Shown: positions 9,180 to 18,192, counted from the stretch's first letter. The stretch: 57,772 nucleotides of DNA from an uncultured Clostridia bacterium (GCA_944393465.1 CALYAG010000011.1:1-57772), one strand, 5' to 3'. The notes: generated by a model not told the origin, from the letters alone. Numbers and translations: made by a program.

Positions 9180-9212
9180 GTTTAAAGCCTTATGCAATTG
9201 CTTTAAACTACT
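9180..9212 (-). promoter_or_regulatory. Leader hairpin upstream of the FIST gene
   Basis: On the minus strand GTTTAAAGC...GGCTTTAAAC can pair with a loop of about 10 nt, 35 nt before the FIST start. Role unknown; it could end transcription from upstream or stabilise the leader. Confidence 0.45.
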
Positions 9213-9261
9213 TTTGTGTTACTCCATAATTTGTATTTGAATATTGTATACAATTTTAGCA

Positions 9262-9477
9262 TTAGTTTAATAAATTTTCCCAGCCATTTGTCATATCCTG
9301 AATTCTATTTTCTGTGTACTGTTTTTGTTCATAGTAAGTATCTTTTGCATCATTCATAACATCCAAAGTAGCGCTACCATCTAAGGATAAACTAACTAAT
9401 ACACTTGCTAAAATTCCTAATACAATAACAGTAACAACTAAAGATATTAAAGTTATGCCTCTTTCATTAGTTTTCAT
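9262..9477 (-). CDS. Small prepilin-like protein
   Basis: 71 residues. The N-terminus KTNERGITLISLVVTVIVLG resembles a type IV prepilin leader: short charged segment, Gly at the likely cleavage point, then a hydrophobic helix. The canonical Glu at position 5 of the mature protein is Ser, as often in clostridial pseudopilin-like proteins. The remaining 45 residues are polar and end without a recognisable globular domain. GAAAGG precedes the start. It is likely an exported or membrane-anchored small protein; no prepilin peptidase is present in the window. Confidence 0.7.
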   Translation of the reverse strand: MKTNERGITLISLVVTVIVLGILASVLVSLSLDGSATLDVMNDAKDTYYEQKQYTENRIQDMTNGWENLLN

Positions 9478-9545
9478 TTCATCAACCTTTCTATTGACAT
9501 ATTACTGTTTTTTAAAAAATAATTTGCAATAAATTATTTTAAATT

Positions 9546-9890
9546 TTATAATACATCTTTTATACTATTGCCTATGATTTTATTTACGTCAACCATTAAT
9601 TGATTAAATGCGATTTCATAATCAAAATAGTCTTTAATGTCTTTGTTTTCTATAAGCACATTATACATTTTTGCAAGTTTTTCTTTTTTGGCATTTTCAT
9701 CAACAGGTTTATCTTGCAATTTTTGTACTTCCATAAGTTGAACTTCTTTTTTTAAATCTTCAAAATCAATAATTAATTGCCTTTTATTTGCGTCTGCAAA
9801 AAGCCTATCTTTCGCCTCTTTTAAATTTTTATATTGTTTTGAATTTTTTATTTCTTCTGCTAATCTGTTGGCTGTATCATAAACTTCCAT
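9546..9890 (-). CDS. YlbF/YmcA family protein
   Basis: 114 residues, entirely helical by composition, with the family pattern: an N-terminal helix (YDTANRLAEEIKNSKQYKNL), ADANKRQLIIDFEDLKK in the middle and a C-terminal YFDYEIAFNQLMVDVNKIIG segment. In Bacillus the paralogues YlbF, YmcA and YaaT form a complex affecting competence, sporulation and RNase Y; which paralogue this is cannot be told from sequence. AAAGG precedes ATG 9890. It lies downstream of the GT4 gene on the same strand. Confidence 0.85.
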   Translation of the reverse strand: MEVYDTANRLAEEIKNSKQYKNLKEAKDRLFADANKRQLIIDFEDLKKEVQLMEVQKLQDKPVDENAKKEKLAKMYNVLIENKDIKDYFDYEIAFNQLMVDVNKIIGNSIKDVL

Positions 9891-9985
9891 AATTATTTTG
9901 CCTTTCTTTTTTGTAAAATATTCATTCTCTTGCTTTAAAATTTGCTCATATCTTTATACTATCTTACAAATTTATTAAACTCAAA

Positions 9986-11278
9986 TCATGCATATGCATT
10001 TCTTTTTCTGAAAGTTAAAAGGTTTCCCAATTCCTTTGCCGGATTTTGAGATCTTTTTGTCTTCTCTGCTTTTTCTTGTGCAATTCTTTCTGCTTGTTTT
10101 TGTGCTTCTGTTTGACAAATTGCTTGTTCGTAAACATAATGTGTATCTTGTGCAATTTTATTCCAACTGTACATTTCTTTAACCTTTTTAACTGCATTTT
10201 TTGATACTGCACTACATAATTTTGCATCGAATAATAATGTTAGAACTGAGTCTGCAATTGAATTTGAATTTCCTGCATAGCTCTTCATTCCATCAACACC
10301 ATGCTCAACAATTTCATTTAATCCTCCAACATCCGATACAACTGTTGGAACACCTGCAAGCATTGCCTCTAAGGCAACTATTCCAAATGGTTCATAAGTA
10401 CTTGGGAACACTGCAATATCTGCACATTTATACATTTTTTGAATTTTTTTAGAATCACAATATCCTGCAAAATATACTTTATTTTCAATGCCTAAGTTTC
10501 TTGCTTCTTGCTTAAGCTCATCCATCATTCCACCTTTTCCACATATAACAAGTTTGGCATCATGATAATTGCTAAGTATTTTTGGCATTGCTCCTATTAG
10601 GTTTTGTACGCCTTTTTCATAAACAAGTCTTCCTACATATAGAATAATTTTTTCATTATCCATTGCAAATTGTCTTCTAAAGTCATAATCTCTTTCTACA
10701 CCTGAGAAGTTTGTTAAATTAATTCCATTTGGTATAACATTTATTTTTTCAAATGGTAAGCCAAATATTCTTTGAAGCTCATTTTTCATATAGTTGCTAT
10801 TAACTATAACTTCTGTTGCTTCATATGTAAGCATCCATTCTGTGTCGTTAATATATCTTTGAGTTTCGTCGTGTATACCACTATTTCTGCCATTTTCTGT
10901 AGCATGAATTGTTGCTACAATAGGAATTTTATAAGATTCTTTTAACGCTTTTGCTGCATATGTTACAAGCCAGTCATGTGCGTGAATGACATCAAATTTG
11001 CCTTCTTTAGAAATAATTTCATTTGCTTTTGCAAGCATATTAAAGTTAAGTTGCATAATCCAGTCAATAAAGTTATTTGGATTAATCATGTAATTGTCTA
11101 CTCTATAAACCTTTACACCTTTGTCATCTTCAACATATGGGGCATTTCCGTCCTTATATGTTATAACTGTTACATCGTGACCATCTTTTATCATTCTGTG
11201 AGATAGGTCATGAACGACTCTTGCTATTCCTCCTACAATTCTTGGTGGGTATTCCCATGTTAGCATTAAAATTTTCAT
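9986..11278 (-). CDS. GT4 glycosyltransferase, glycogen-synthase-like
   Basis: 430 residues of GT-B fold. The N-terminus MKILMLTWEYPPRIVGGIAR is typical of GT4 glycogen/starch synthase-like enzymes; HAHDW and VYVGRL-type segments (ILYVGRLVYEKGV) follow. The donor-site E-x7-E motif is EPFGIVALE. The last 40 residues are a charged Lys/Gln/Glu-rich tail. It is divergent from the DUF4912 and GH57 branching enzyme genes about 200 bp away, which supports a role in alpha-glucan (glycogen-like) synthesis. Whether it uses UDP- or ADP-glucose cannot be read. No ADP-glucose pyrophosphorylase is in the window. Confidence 0.85.
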   Translation of the reverse strand: MKILMLTWEYPPRIVGGIARVVHDLSHRMIKDGHDVTVITYKDGNAPYVEDDKGVKVYRVDNYMINPNNFIDWIMQLNFNMLAKANEIISKEGKFDVIHAHDWLVTYAAKALKESYKIPIVATIHATENGRNSGIHDETQRYINDTEWMLTYEATEVIVNSNYMKNELQRIFGLPFEKINVIPNGINLTNFSGVERDYDFRRQFAMDNEKIILYVGRLVYEKGVQNLIGAMPKILSNYHDAKLVICGKGGMMDELKQEARNLGIENKVYFAGYCDSKKIQKMYKCADIAVFPSTYEPFGIVALEAMLAGVPTVVSDVGGLNEIVEHGVDGMKSYAGNSNSIADSVLTLLFDAKLCSAVSKNAVKKVKEMYSWNKIAQDTHYVYEQAICQTEAQKQAERIAQEKAEKTKRSQNPAKELGNLLTFRKRNAYA

Positions 11279-11419
11279 ATTTTTATGCCCCTTTCATATT
11301 TTCTTTAGTTTTTTATTTAATTTTTTTAAATTATTTTTTCTACCACATATTGTATACAACTTTTCTACAAAAGTAAATAAAAATTGACAAAATTTTTTAA
11401 TATTTTTTTCATTTTTGTA

Positions 11420-11448
11420 TTGATAAAAATTTTGCTTTGTTATATTAT
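11420..11448 (+). promoter_or_regulatory. Promoter for the DUF4912-GH57 pair
   Basis: TTGATA (11420-11425), 17-nt spacer, TATTAT (11443-11448), 39 nt before the start codon at 11488. Confidence 0.65.
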
Positions 11449-11487
11449 ATTATGAGTATATTATCACTTTAACTAAGGAGGAGAACA

Positions 11488-12564
11488 ATGCCAAGAAAAT
11501 CAAAAGAAGAATTATTAGAAAAAGATATATCAGATAGTAAAAAAACAAATAGTACCAAGCCTTCTACGGTTAAAGCAAAGGCTACTAAAAAAACTAGCGA
11601 AGAAACTTCTGTAGCTAAAAAAGCTGCTACTTCAAAGACAAAAACAGCTAGTTCAAAATCTAGTTCTACTAAGACAAAAACTACCGGTGCAAAGTCTAGT
11701 TCTGCTAAGGCAAAAACTGCTAGCTCAAAATCTAGTTCTGCTAAGACAAAAATTGCTAGCTCAAAATCTGCTACTGCTAGTGCTAAAAAAGCTGTTTCTA
11801 AAACTACAGCTACAAAGTCTAAAACGTCAAAGAAAGCTCCAAAATCTAAAACTACTGTAGCAAAGTCTAAAGCTCCAAAAACAGCTACAAAGTCTAAAGC
11901 CAAAAAAGTTGTAAAGCGTAAACTTGGCAATAAAGCCCAAAAGCTTCTTTCAAAAACTTTTACAAAAATTGCTAAATCTGAAGAATTGCCTTTTGTTTTA
12001 GAATATTATGACTTACCATACAAATACAACAAAACAGTTATAAAAGCTTTAGCACAAAACCCAAATACCTTATTTGTTTATTGGGAAATTTCTGATGAAG
12101 ATGTTCAAAACATTAAAGATAAATTTGGTGAAGACATTTTTTATACAACAAAACCAGTCTTAATAATTCATAATTTAACAGATAAATATTCTTTTGAAAT
12201 AGATATAAATGATTTTGCAAACAATTGGTATATTCATGTAAATGATACAAAATGCCAATATGTTATTGAACTTGGCAGAAGACCAAAAGAGGGTGAAGTA
12301 AATCATTTCCCAGATAATTATTTATACGTAACATCATCAAATATGATAGAGTCGCCAAATGACCATGTTTTGTTTTATGACTCTGAACAATTTAGACAAG
12401 TTCGTTTCAAAAATATTCATACGAATAAATACACTACAAGAGTTATAAAACCTTTCTTGAAAAATATGTATGAACTATATAGGTCGCTTCATCTTGATAA
12501 AGAAAATGTAAGCTTTGATTTCAAAAATCCATCATCGCAAAATCCTACATCAAATGTATATTAG
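11488..12564 (+). CDS. DUF4912 protein with histone-H1-like N-terminal tail
   Basis: 358 residues. Residues 20 to about 145 are almost only Lys, Ser, Ala and Thr, with 12-residue tandem units (ASSKSSSTKTKT and variants) that resemble histone H1 or HU tails. From about 165 on is DUF4912: LPFVLEYYDLPYKYNKTVI, NTLFVYWEIS and YVIELGRRP are recognisable. DUF4912 commonly accompanies GH57 branching enzymes. AAGGAGGAGAA precedes ATG 11488, and the next gene starts 14 nt after the stop, so they form an operon. The basic tail may bind nucleic acid or an anionic polymer; that is inference. Confidence 0.85.
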   Translation: MPRKSKEELLEKDISDSKKTNSTKPSTVKAKATKKTSEETSVAKKAATSKTKTASSKSSSTKTKTTGAKSSSAKAKTASSKSSSAKTKIASSKSATASAKKAVSKTTATKSKTSKKAPKSKTTVAKSKAPKTATKSKAKKVVKRKLGNKAQKLLSKTFTKIAKSEELPFVLEYYDLPYKYNKTVIKALAQNPNTLFVYWEISDEDVQNIKDKFGEDIFYTTKPVLIIHNLTDKYSFEIDINDFANNWYIHVNDTKCQYVIELGRRPKEGEVNHFPDNYLYVTSSNMIESPNDHVLFYDSEQFRQVRFKNIHTNKYTTRVIKPFLKNMYELYRSLHLDKENVSFDFKNPSSQNPTSNVY

Positions 12565-12578
12565 GAAAGGTACTAAAT

Positions 12579-14174
12579 ATGAAAAATATAAAAGGATACG
12601 TTAGTTTTGTTCTTCACGCACATTTGCCTTTTGTGCATCACCCTGAAAGTGAAGATTACTTAGAAGAACAATGGTTATATGAAGCAATATCTGAAACATA
12701 TATTCCACTAATTTTAAGATTTCAAAAATTAGTTGATGAGGGTGTAGACTTTAGATTTACAATGTCTCTTACACCCCCTCTTTTAAATATGTTAGATAAC
12801 AAAATGCTTCAAGAAAGATACATAAAATATTTAAAAAAGCATATTGAACTTGCAGGAAAAGAAATAATTAGAACCAAAGATAATCCTAGAATAAACAAGT
12901 TATCACATTACTATTATGATAGGTATTCAAATGATTTGCACGTTTTTAAAGATGTGTATAATTGCAATTTAATTAGTGCTTTTAAAAAGTTTCAAGATTT
13001 AGGAGTTCTTGAAATTATTGGTTGTGGTGCAACTCATGGTTACTTCCCTATTTTATATGTTAACGAAAAAACTGTAAGAGCACAAATTGGCATCGGAGTT
13101 CAAACTTATTACAAATATTTTGATAAACCTATTAAGGGTTTTTGGCTTCCTGAATGTGGATATGTTCCTGAAGCAGATAAATATTTAAGAGAATTTGGCA
13201 TAGAGTACGTTTTAACTGAAACTCATGGAATACTTTATGCAGACCCTACTCCTATTTATGGCACTTATGCACCAATTGTTTCACCTGATGGTGTTGTTGC
13301 ATTTGGTCGTGACTTAGAATCATCAAGACAAGTTTGGTCATCTATAAATGGTTATCCTGGTGATTTTAATTATAGAGAGTTTTATAGAGACATTGGCTAT
13401 GATGCTCCATATGATTATATTAAGCCATATATTGCCTCAAATGGAGTCAGAGTTTCTACTGGTATACGTTATCATAGAATAACTGGTAAAACCGAAAATA
13501 AGGATATTTATGACTTACAGTGGGCACAAGATTCAGTAAACAACAATGCCGGACACTTTTTTGATTGTAGAAATGCTCAAATAGATTATTTATCTAAACA
13601 TATGGATAAGCCTCCTATTATAGTTTGTCCTTATGATGCTGAACTTTATGGCCATTGGTGGTATGAAGGTCCAGACTTTTTATACACTTTAGCTAAAAAA
13701 ATATATTATGATGATTGTAATTTCAAACTAATTACACCTAGTGAATATATAGATATGTATCCAGAAATACAAGAATGCACGCCTTGTCGTTCAAGTTGGG
13801 GTGCTAAGGGTTATTCTGAAGTATGGCTTAATCCTACAAATGACTATGTTCATAAACATTTGCATACTGCTGGAGAAAGAATGTGCAAACTAGCTAAAAT
13901 GTTTCCAAATGAACCTAAAAAATCTAGAAAAAGACGAATACTTAATCAATGCGCAAGAGAACTCGTATTAGCTCAAAGTAGTGACTGGCTATTTATTATT
14001 ACAAATGGTACAATGGTTGATTATGCTAAAAAAAGAATAAAAGACCATATTGGTCGTTTTACAAAAATGTACAATAGCTTAATAAACAATGAAGAATTAG
14101 ACGAAAAGTTTTTAAAAGACATTGAAGCAAAAGACTGCATATTTCCGGATATAGATTATATGATTTACTATTAA
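12579..14174 (+). CDS. GH57 1,4-alpha-glucan branching enzyme (DUF1957 type)
   Basis: 531 residues. GH57 motif 1 is VLHAHLPFVHHPE (about 11-23), motif 2 GCGATHGYFP (148-157), motif 3 FWLPECGYVP with the predicted nucleophile Glu192, and motif 4 CPYDAELYGHWW with the predicted acid/base Asp353. The C-terminal helical domain (SSDWLFII) is typical of the branching enzyme subgroup rather than amylases. It follows DUF4912 by 14 nt with a GGAAAGG ribosome binding site. Together with the divergent GT4 gene it should introduce alpha-1,6 branches in a stored alpha-glucan. Confidence 0.93.
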   Translation: MKNIKGYVSFVLHAHLPFVHHPESEDYLEEQWLYEAISETYIPLILRFQKLVDEGVDFRFTMSLTPPLLNMLDNKMLQERYIKYLKKHIELAGKEIIRTKDNPRINKLSHYYYDRYSNDLHVFKDVYNCNLISAFKKFQDLGVLEIIGCGATHGYFPILYVNEKTVRAQIGIGVQTYYKYFDKPIKGFWLPECGYVPEADKYLREFGIEYVLTETHGILYADPTPIYGTYAPIVSPDGVVAFGRDLESSRQVWSSINGYPGDFNYREFYRDIGYDAPYDYIKPYIASNGVRVSTGIRYHRITGKTENKDIYDLQWAQDSVNNNAGHFFDCRNAQIDYLSKHMDKPPIIVCPYDAELYGHWWYEGPDFLYTLAKKIYYDDCNFKLITPSEYIDMYPEIQECTPCRSSWGAKGYSEVWLNPTNDYVHKHLHTAGERMCKLAKMFPNEPKKSRKRRILNQCARELVLAQSSDWLFIITNGTMVDYAKKRIKDHIGRFTKMYNSLINNEELDEKFLKDIEAKDCIFPDIDYMIYY

Positions 14175-14175
14175 T

Positions 14176-14240
14176 TTTTCAGTTGGGGACGGTCCTAAAT
14201 CGAAAATATATTTTCAGTTGGGGACGGTCCTTTTTTGAAA
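14176..14240. repeat. Palindromic repeat family, two direct units after the GH57 gene
   Basis: Two TTTTCAGTTGGGGACGGTCC units in direct orientation begin 2 nt after the GH57 stop codon. The matching inverted unit lies at 14351-14386, beyond hairpin copy B. Confidence 0.9.
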
Positions 14241-14254
14241 ATATTTAAATAAAA

Positions 14255-14341
14255 GCCAAAGCAATATGTCTATTTTCCATTCTCAAGCTGGAGCAAGCAG
14301 CGACCCGCGCCGAGAATGAGAAAATAGACATATTGTTTGGC
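14255..14341. repeat. 87-nt conserved hairpin element, copy B
   Basis: Same length and loop as copies A and C. The arms read ATATGTCTATTTT and AAAATAGACATAT where A and C have ATATATCTATTTT and AAAATAGATATAT, a compensatory A-T to G-C change. It is nested between inverted GGGGACGGTCC units at the convergent GH57/FGE-like gene junction. Confidence 0.9.
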
Positions 14342-14350
14342 TTAAGTTGA

Positions 14351-14386
14351 TTTTTTTCGATTTAGGACCGTCCCCAACTGAAAAAA
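14351..14386. repeat. Palindromic repeat unit (inverted)
   Basis: TTTTTCGATTTAGGACCGTCC followed by CCAACTGAAAAA, the reverse complement of the units at 14176-14240. It sits 3 nt from the 3' end of the FGE-like gene. Confidence 0.9.
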
Positions 14387-14388
14387 TT

Positions 14389-15870
14389 CTATATAAATAC
14401 AACTCTAAAACTTTCGCTACTATTGCTAGCCCCGCTATATCCATTATAGCTAAATACTCCTGCGCCCATGCCACTATTAAAGTCTCCACCTCTTATTAAG
14501 TAAGGTATATCACCTTGAAGATAGTAAGCTGTATTGTTTTCAAATGAGTCATTTCCAAAGCCTGAATCAGATGTTTCAAATAAAGCATCTCCTCTATATC
14601 TATTTGCTAAATTAAAATTTGCAATTGCATATTCCCTTTTATATTCAAATCCGTTATCTATTGAATCATATGGATATACTGATTTATATTTTGAATTTTT
14701 ACTTCCATAAATGTCATCTTCACTATTTCCGCCGTTATCTGCTAATCCATAATATCCATTATCTATGTATGCAGCTATATATTCCCAAGCTCCACCTGCT
14801 AAATCATATATGCCTGTTGCATTTCCTGTTGTACTTTGGTTTACATTTGAAATATATATGCTTTGCTCAGAAGTAGATCCTCCTGTTATATATTCCTCAT
14901 TACTATTTGTTGTTATAGTTCTGCCATTTCTTCCAAACTTACTATATGCCAAATAAGCAACTGCTCCCCATTCGGTATTTTTCATTAAATGACTGTCTCT
15001 ATTTCTATTATAATTATAGCAGTTTAAATAACAATTACGAATATTTATATTTCTCCAACTACTAACTGTCGGCTTGCTAACAGCTTTAATCTCATCACTT
15101 ATTTGTACATTTCCTATTGTTCCATTTAATGTTTCCGTGTGAACTCCATTGGTTTCCATACTCATTTCATATTTTGAAGTCCAAAATCCTGGCAAATCAG
15201 TATCCCATCCGCCATTTCTATATCCACTTGCAGTATCTTTTGAAAAAGCTGGAGCTACTATAAAATGATTATTTGTTTCTCTAATTCCAGTATTATTTCT
15301 ACTTATTCTTGTAAGAGTTCCGTCATCATTTAACTTCATAATTCCTCTACCATCACAATATCCTATTATTTTTGCGTATTGGCTATTTGAATAATATGTA
15401 ATTCTATAAGCAAATCTTGGTATCCAAACAAAATAACTTCCATCTTCATTTATAGCATTTGCCCAAAGACCTAAGTCATAATTATACCAATCAGTATCAT
15501 TTTCTGTAGTTTGAACAAATCTAGCATTACTTGAGTCAAACTTAACAGGAATTAGCCCATTTAAATTCGGTGCAAGCGGAGAATCTATTTCATTATTATT
15601 TTCATCAATCCATATAATTTGAATTCTTCCATATCTTCTACTAAAATCAGCTGTTTCATCATCTATTATTGTTAAATTTTTCTCATCAAGTATGGTATTT
15701 TCTTCTTCCTCTTCCACCACTACATTTGGCGTTAAATTTTGTAAAATATCATCTTGGGTATTATTATTTGAATTAACTGCAATTATTATTCCTATAATTA
15801 TAGATACAAAAATAATAATTATTACAGCAGTAACAATTATTATTTTTGCAGGATTATTTTTTTGTTCCAT
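14389..15870 (-). CDS. Membrane-anchored FGE/SUMF1-like surface protein
   Basis: 493 residues. An N-terminal signal anchor (about residues 9-32, IIIVTAVIIIIFVSIIIGII) is followed by an acidic linker (VVVEEEEEN) and a large extracytoplasmic region. The C-terminal half has formylglycine-generating-enzyme/C-type-lectin-like signatures: MKNTEWGAVAYLAYSKFG, GIYDLAGGAWEYIA, IRGGDFNSG and a terminal SESFRVVF. In Clostridia such domains occur on surface proteins, sometimes as retroelement-diversified ligands, but its Asn codons here are mostly AAT and no GC-rich variable tail is seen. Catalytic FGE function is unlikely without evidence. Confidence 0.8.
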   Translation of the reverse strand: MEQKNNPAKIIIVTAVIIIIFVSIIIGIIIAVNSNNNTQDDILQNLTPNVVVEEEEENTILDEKNLTIIDDETADFSRRYGRIQIIWIDENNNEIDSPLAPNLNGLIPVKFDSSNARFVQTTENDTDWYNYDLGLWANAINEDGSYFVWIPRFAYRITYYSNSQYAKIIGYCDGRGIMKLNDDGTLTRISRNNTGIRETNNHFIVAPAFSKDTASGYRNGGWDTDLPGFWTSKYEMSMETNGVHTETLNGTIGNVQISDEIKAVSKPTVSSWRNINIRNCYLNCYNYNRNRDSHLMKNTEWGAVAYLAYSKFGRNGRTITTNSNEEYITGGSTSEQSIYISNVNQSTTGNATGIYDLAGGAWEYIAAYIDNGYYGLADNGGNSEDDIYGSKNSKYKSVYPYDSIDNGFEYKREYAIANFNLANRYRGDALFETSDSGFGNDSFENNTAYYLQGDIPYLIRGGDFNSGMGAGVFSYNGYSGASNSSESFRVVFI

Positions 15871-15897
15871 AATTTCTCCTTTTTGTTTTTTAAAAAT

Positions 15898-16335
15898 TTA
15901 CTTTAGTTCTTTTCTATCTTGGGATATTTCTTTTAATACTTTGTTTAATCTATTTTCTAAGTCTGCAAGAATATTATCTGCATACTCTTTTGCGCCTTGA
16001 GTTATTTGTCTTGAATTTTCGTTTGCTGCCTCCATAATTTGATTTTTTTGCTCATAGGCTTTTTTAGTAATTTCATGCTCGTCAATCATAGATATTATTC
16101 TATTTTCTGCCTCTTTTACAACATCATTAGCCTCTTTTTTGGCTTCTTCTAATATTCTTTCTCTTTCCTCTCTAACCCATTTAGCCTGTTTTAAATCCTC
16201 AGGTAATTTAAGTCTTATATCTTTTATAATGTCTAAAATTTCATCTTGTTCTACAATAATTTTATTTGTAAAGGGCATTTTTTTAGAGTTTTCAACTTTT
16301 TCTTCTAAATTCTCTAGTAAAGTAAATATTTCCAT
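15898..16335 (-). CDS. Helical coiled-coil protein, ATPase-stalk-like
   Basis: 145 residues from ATG 16335, chosen because GAGGAAAC lies just upstream; an in-frame ATG at 16377 has no such site. It is almost entirely heptad-rich helix: LLENLEEKVENSKKMPF at the N-terminus, then WVREERERILEEAKKEANDVVKEAE and KEYADNILADLENRLNKVLKEI. It resembles V/F-type ATPase stalk or DivIVA-like proteins found beside rsmD in Clostridia. It is probably cytoplasmic. It lies 75 nt after rsmD and 27 nt before the FGE-like gene on the same strand. Function unknown. Confidence 0.75.
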   Translation of the reverse strand: MEIFTLLENLEEKVENSKKMPFTNKIIVEQDEILDIIKDIRLKLPEDLKQAKWVREERERILEEAKKEANDVVKEAENRIISMIDEHEITKKAYEQKNQIMEAANENSRQITQGAKEYADNILADLENRLNKVLKEISQDRKELK

Positions 16336-16410
16336 TATATGTTTCCTCTTTCTTTTTAACAGAGTTTCAATAAGCATATACTTTATAAACTCTCACATTT
16401 AATTAAATGC

Positions 16411-16962
16411 TTAGGCTAATTTTATAAAGATCAAATTAGCTCTGCCATATTTCCTTTTATCTATTATTTCAATATTTTCTATCTTTTGCACTTCTTCAAT
16501 ATCTCTATCTATTTCATCTGTTTCTATTATTATTAAACTATCTTTTGTAATCAAGTTTTGCTTTAGTAATTCTTTTATGGCATTAGCAGCAAAATCAAGT
16601 TTGTATGGTGGGTCCAAAAAAATTAGTGAAAGTTTATCTTTTATTTTTCTTATTGCATTAATATAATCATCATTAAAAATTAAAGCTCTATCCAAAAGTC
16701 TTGTCTTTATTAAATTTTCTTTAATGATTTTAGTTGCATCCAAATTTTTGTCACAAAAGTAAGCTCTTTGTGCACCTCTACTTAATGCTTCAATTCCAAG
16801 TGCACCACTACCTGCAAATAGGTCCAAAACTACCGCACCTTTTATTTTGTCTTGCAATATGTTAAATAAAGATTCTTTTACTCTATCTAGCGTAGGACGA
16901 GTTGTATTACTTTCTATTGTTTTTAGCTTTGTTCCCCTAGCTAAGCCACTTATAACTCTCAT
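16411..16962 (-). CDS. rsmD: 16S rRNA (guanine(966)-N(2))-methyltransferase
   Basis: Methylates G966 of 16S rRNA (E. coli numbering) with S-adenosylmethionine. The 183 residues contain the RsmD start MRVISGLARGTKL, TRPTLDRVKESLFNIL, SAM-binding motif I LDLFAGSGALGIEALSRGA and the catalytic motif IV FLDPPYKLD. Length and order match the family. It is the first gene of a short minus-strand cluster with the coiled-coil gene. Confidence 0.95.
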   Translation of the reverse strand: MRVISGLARGTKLKTIESNTTRPTLDRVKESLFNILQDKIKGAVVLDLFAGSGALGIEALSRGAQRAYFCDKNLDATKIIKENLIKTRLLDRALIFNDDYINAIRKIKDKLSLIFLDPPYKLDFAANAIKELLKQNLITKDSLIIIETDEIDRDIEEVQKIENIEIIDKRKYGRANLIFIKLA

Positions 16963-17069
16963 AATACTATTTTAACTTTATTTCCTTCCTTGTCAATAGA
17001 ATTAATGAAATTGTAATATTCCCTTAACATCTATGTAATACACCTATTTTAGCATAAATTTACAGCAAA

Positions 17070-17115
17070 ATAAAGGGATATACGCTAAATATTTGCATAT
17101 ATCCCTATTTTTTAT
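17070..17115 (-). terminator. Terminator after divIVA
   Basis: AAAGGGATATA (17073 on) pairs with TATATCCCT about 25 nt later; flanked by A/T runs on both sides. It lies 65 nt past the divIVA stop codon and would end the sepF-divIVA transcript. Confidence 0.75.
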
Positions 17116-17178
17116 TACAAATTTGTAATTTTACTTAAACTTACACTATATTAAAATATAGCTTATACATAATAGATT

Positions 17179-17631
17179 TTAGTCGTCTTTATTTACCTCT
17201 TTTAGAAGCTCTAATTGTGAAATAAGTAAAGACTCCATTTTTGCTTTATATACATCAAATTGTTTACTCACATCTTCTAGTTCTTTTCTCTTTTCAGCTA
17301 TTTGCATATCTAAATTTTCCGCACGCTCTTTTGCACTATTTTCGGCCTCTCTTATTATTTGCTCTGCTTGTTTTTGAGCCGCATTTTTAACTTCATCAGC
17401 AGCTGATTGAGCCATAAGTAAAGTATTCTGTAAAGTTGATTCAATTTGGTTATAATGCTCAACTTTAAGCTTTAAATCTTCTAATTCCTTATCGTTATCA
17501 TTAACTTTTTTATAAATTGTTGAATAATCTTTAGTTAATTCATCTAAAAAATCATCAACCTCTTCTGGATCATATCCATTAAGAGTCTTTTTTGAAAATC
17601 TTTTATTTTCTATATCCAAAGGTGTAATCAT
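17179..17631 (-). CDS. divIVA: DivIVA family cell-division/polarity protein
   Basis: 150 residues. The N-terminal membrane-binding module MITPLDIENKRFSKKTLNGY plus DPEEVDDFLDEL is diagnostic, followed by two coiled-coil stretches (about 30-60 and 70-145). DivIVA self-assembles at curved membrane and recruits division or pole factors. I start at ATG 17631, which has GGGGGA upstream, rather than the in-frame ATG at 17646. It starts 18 nt after sepF on the same strand, the usual sepF-divIVA order in Firmicutes, though without ylmE/ylmG/ylmH between. Confidence 0.93.
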   Translation of the reverse strand: MITPLDIENKRFSKKTLNGYDPEEVDDFLDELTKDYSTIYKKVNDNDKELEDLKLKVEHYNQIESTLQNTLLMAQSAADEVKNAAQKQAEQIIREAENSAKERAENLDMQIAEKRKELEDVSKQFDVYKAKMESLLISQLELLKEVNKDD

Positions 17632-17648
17632 ACTATTCCCCCACAAAT

Positions 17649-18116
17649 TTAATTATTTGCATTACTCTTTAGCCAAGATACTGGTATTTTACTCTTGGTC
17701 TCTTCTCTTGTTTCAGAAGTTATATCATAGTTGTATGGAGCTACTAAAAATATAGAACTAGATATTTTTTGCATATGTCCATCAAGCGCATGAGCTGCAC
17801 CACTAACAACATCTATAATCCTTCTTGCTATATCCTTATTAACATATTCTAAATTAATAATAATTGATCTTTTTTCTTTTAATAAATCACAAATATCTTC
17901 AGATTGCTCAAATGAAGTTGGTTGCATTATTACCATTCTTACTTGCTGAGCCATATTAACAACTTTACCACTTTTTCTTCCAAAAAGTCCCTTTGGCTCT
18001 TCTAATTCTTCTTCATCTTCATATGTATCATTTACATCATCAAAGTCTTCTTCTTCGTTTTCTTCCGCTCCCATACCGAAAATATTCATAAACTTATTTA
18101 AAACCGCGTTTGACAT
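17649..18116 (-). CDS. sepF: Cell division protein SepF
   Basis: 155 residues. The N-terminal amphipathic helix (VLNKFMNIFGMG) suits membrane binding, an acidic linker follows (EENEEEDFDDVNDTYEDEEE), then the SepF core: VVIMQPTSFEQ-type segment (MVIMQPTSFEQSEDI), KRSIIINLEYVNKDIARRIIDVVSGAAHAL and SSSIFLVAPYN. SepF bundles and anchors FtsZ filaments. It has its own promoter at 18164-18192 and an AGGAGG ribosome binding site. Confidence 0.95.
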   Translation of the reverse strand: MSNAVLNKFMNIFGMGAEENEEEDFDDVNDTYEDEEELEEPKGLFGRKSGKVVNMAQQVRMVIMQPTSFEQSEDICDLLKEKRSIIINLEYVNKDIARRIIDVVSGAAHALDGHMQKISSSIFLVAPYNYDITSETREETKSKIPVSWLKSNANN

Positions 18117-18163
18117 TTATAAACAACCTCCTAAATTTCTCATTCGTGTCTACGACTATACCT

Positions 18164-18192
18164 AGTATCTAACTTTTTTTGGATAAAGTCAA
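18164..18192 (-). promoter_or_regulatory. Promoter for sepF-divIVA
   Basis: On the minus strand TTGACT (18187-18192), 17-nt spacer, GATACT (18164-18169), 48 nt before the sepF start. Confidence 0.6.

Noticed and set aside
11469..11930. Minus-strand 153-residue open frame opposite the DUF4912 tail
   Set aside because: It is the antisense of the Lys/Ser/Ala repeat; open only because of that composition.
14389..15870. FGE-like protein as a second DGR target
   Set aside because: Its 3' end is not strongly GC-rich and uses AAT for Asn; there is no variable-region signature.
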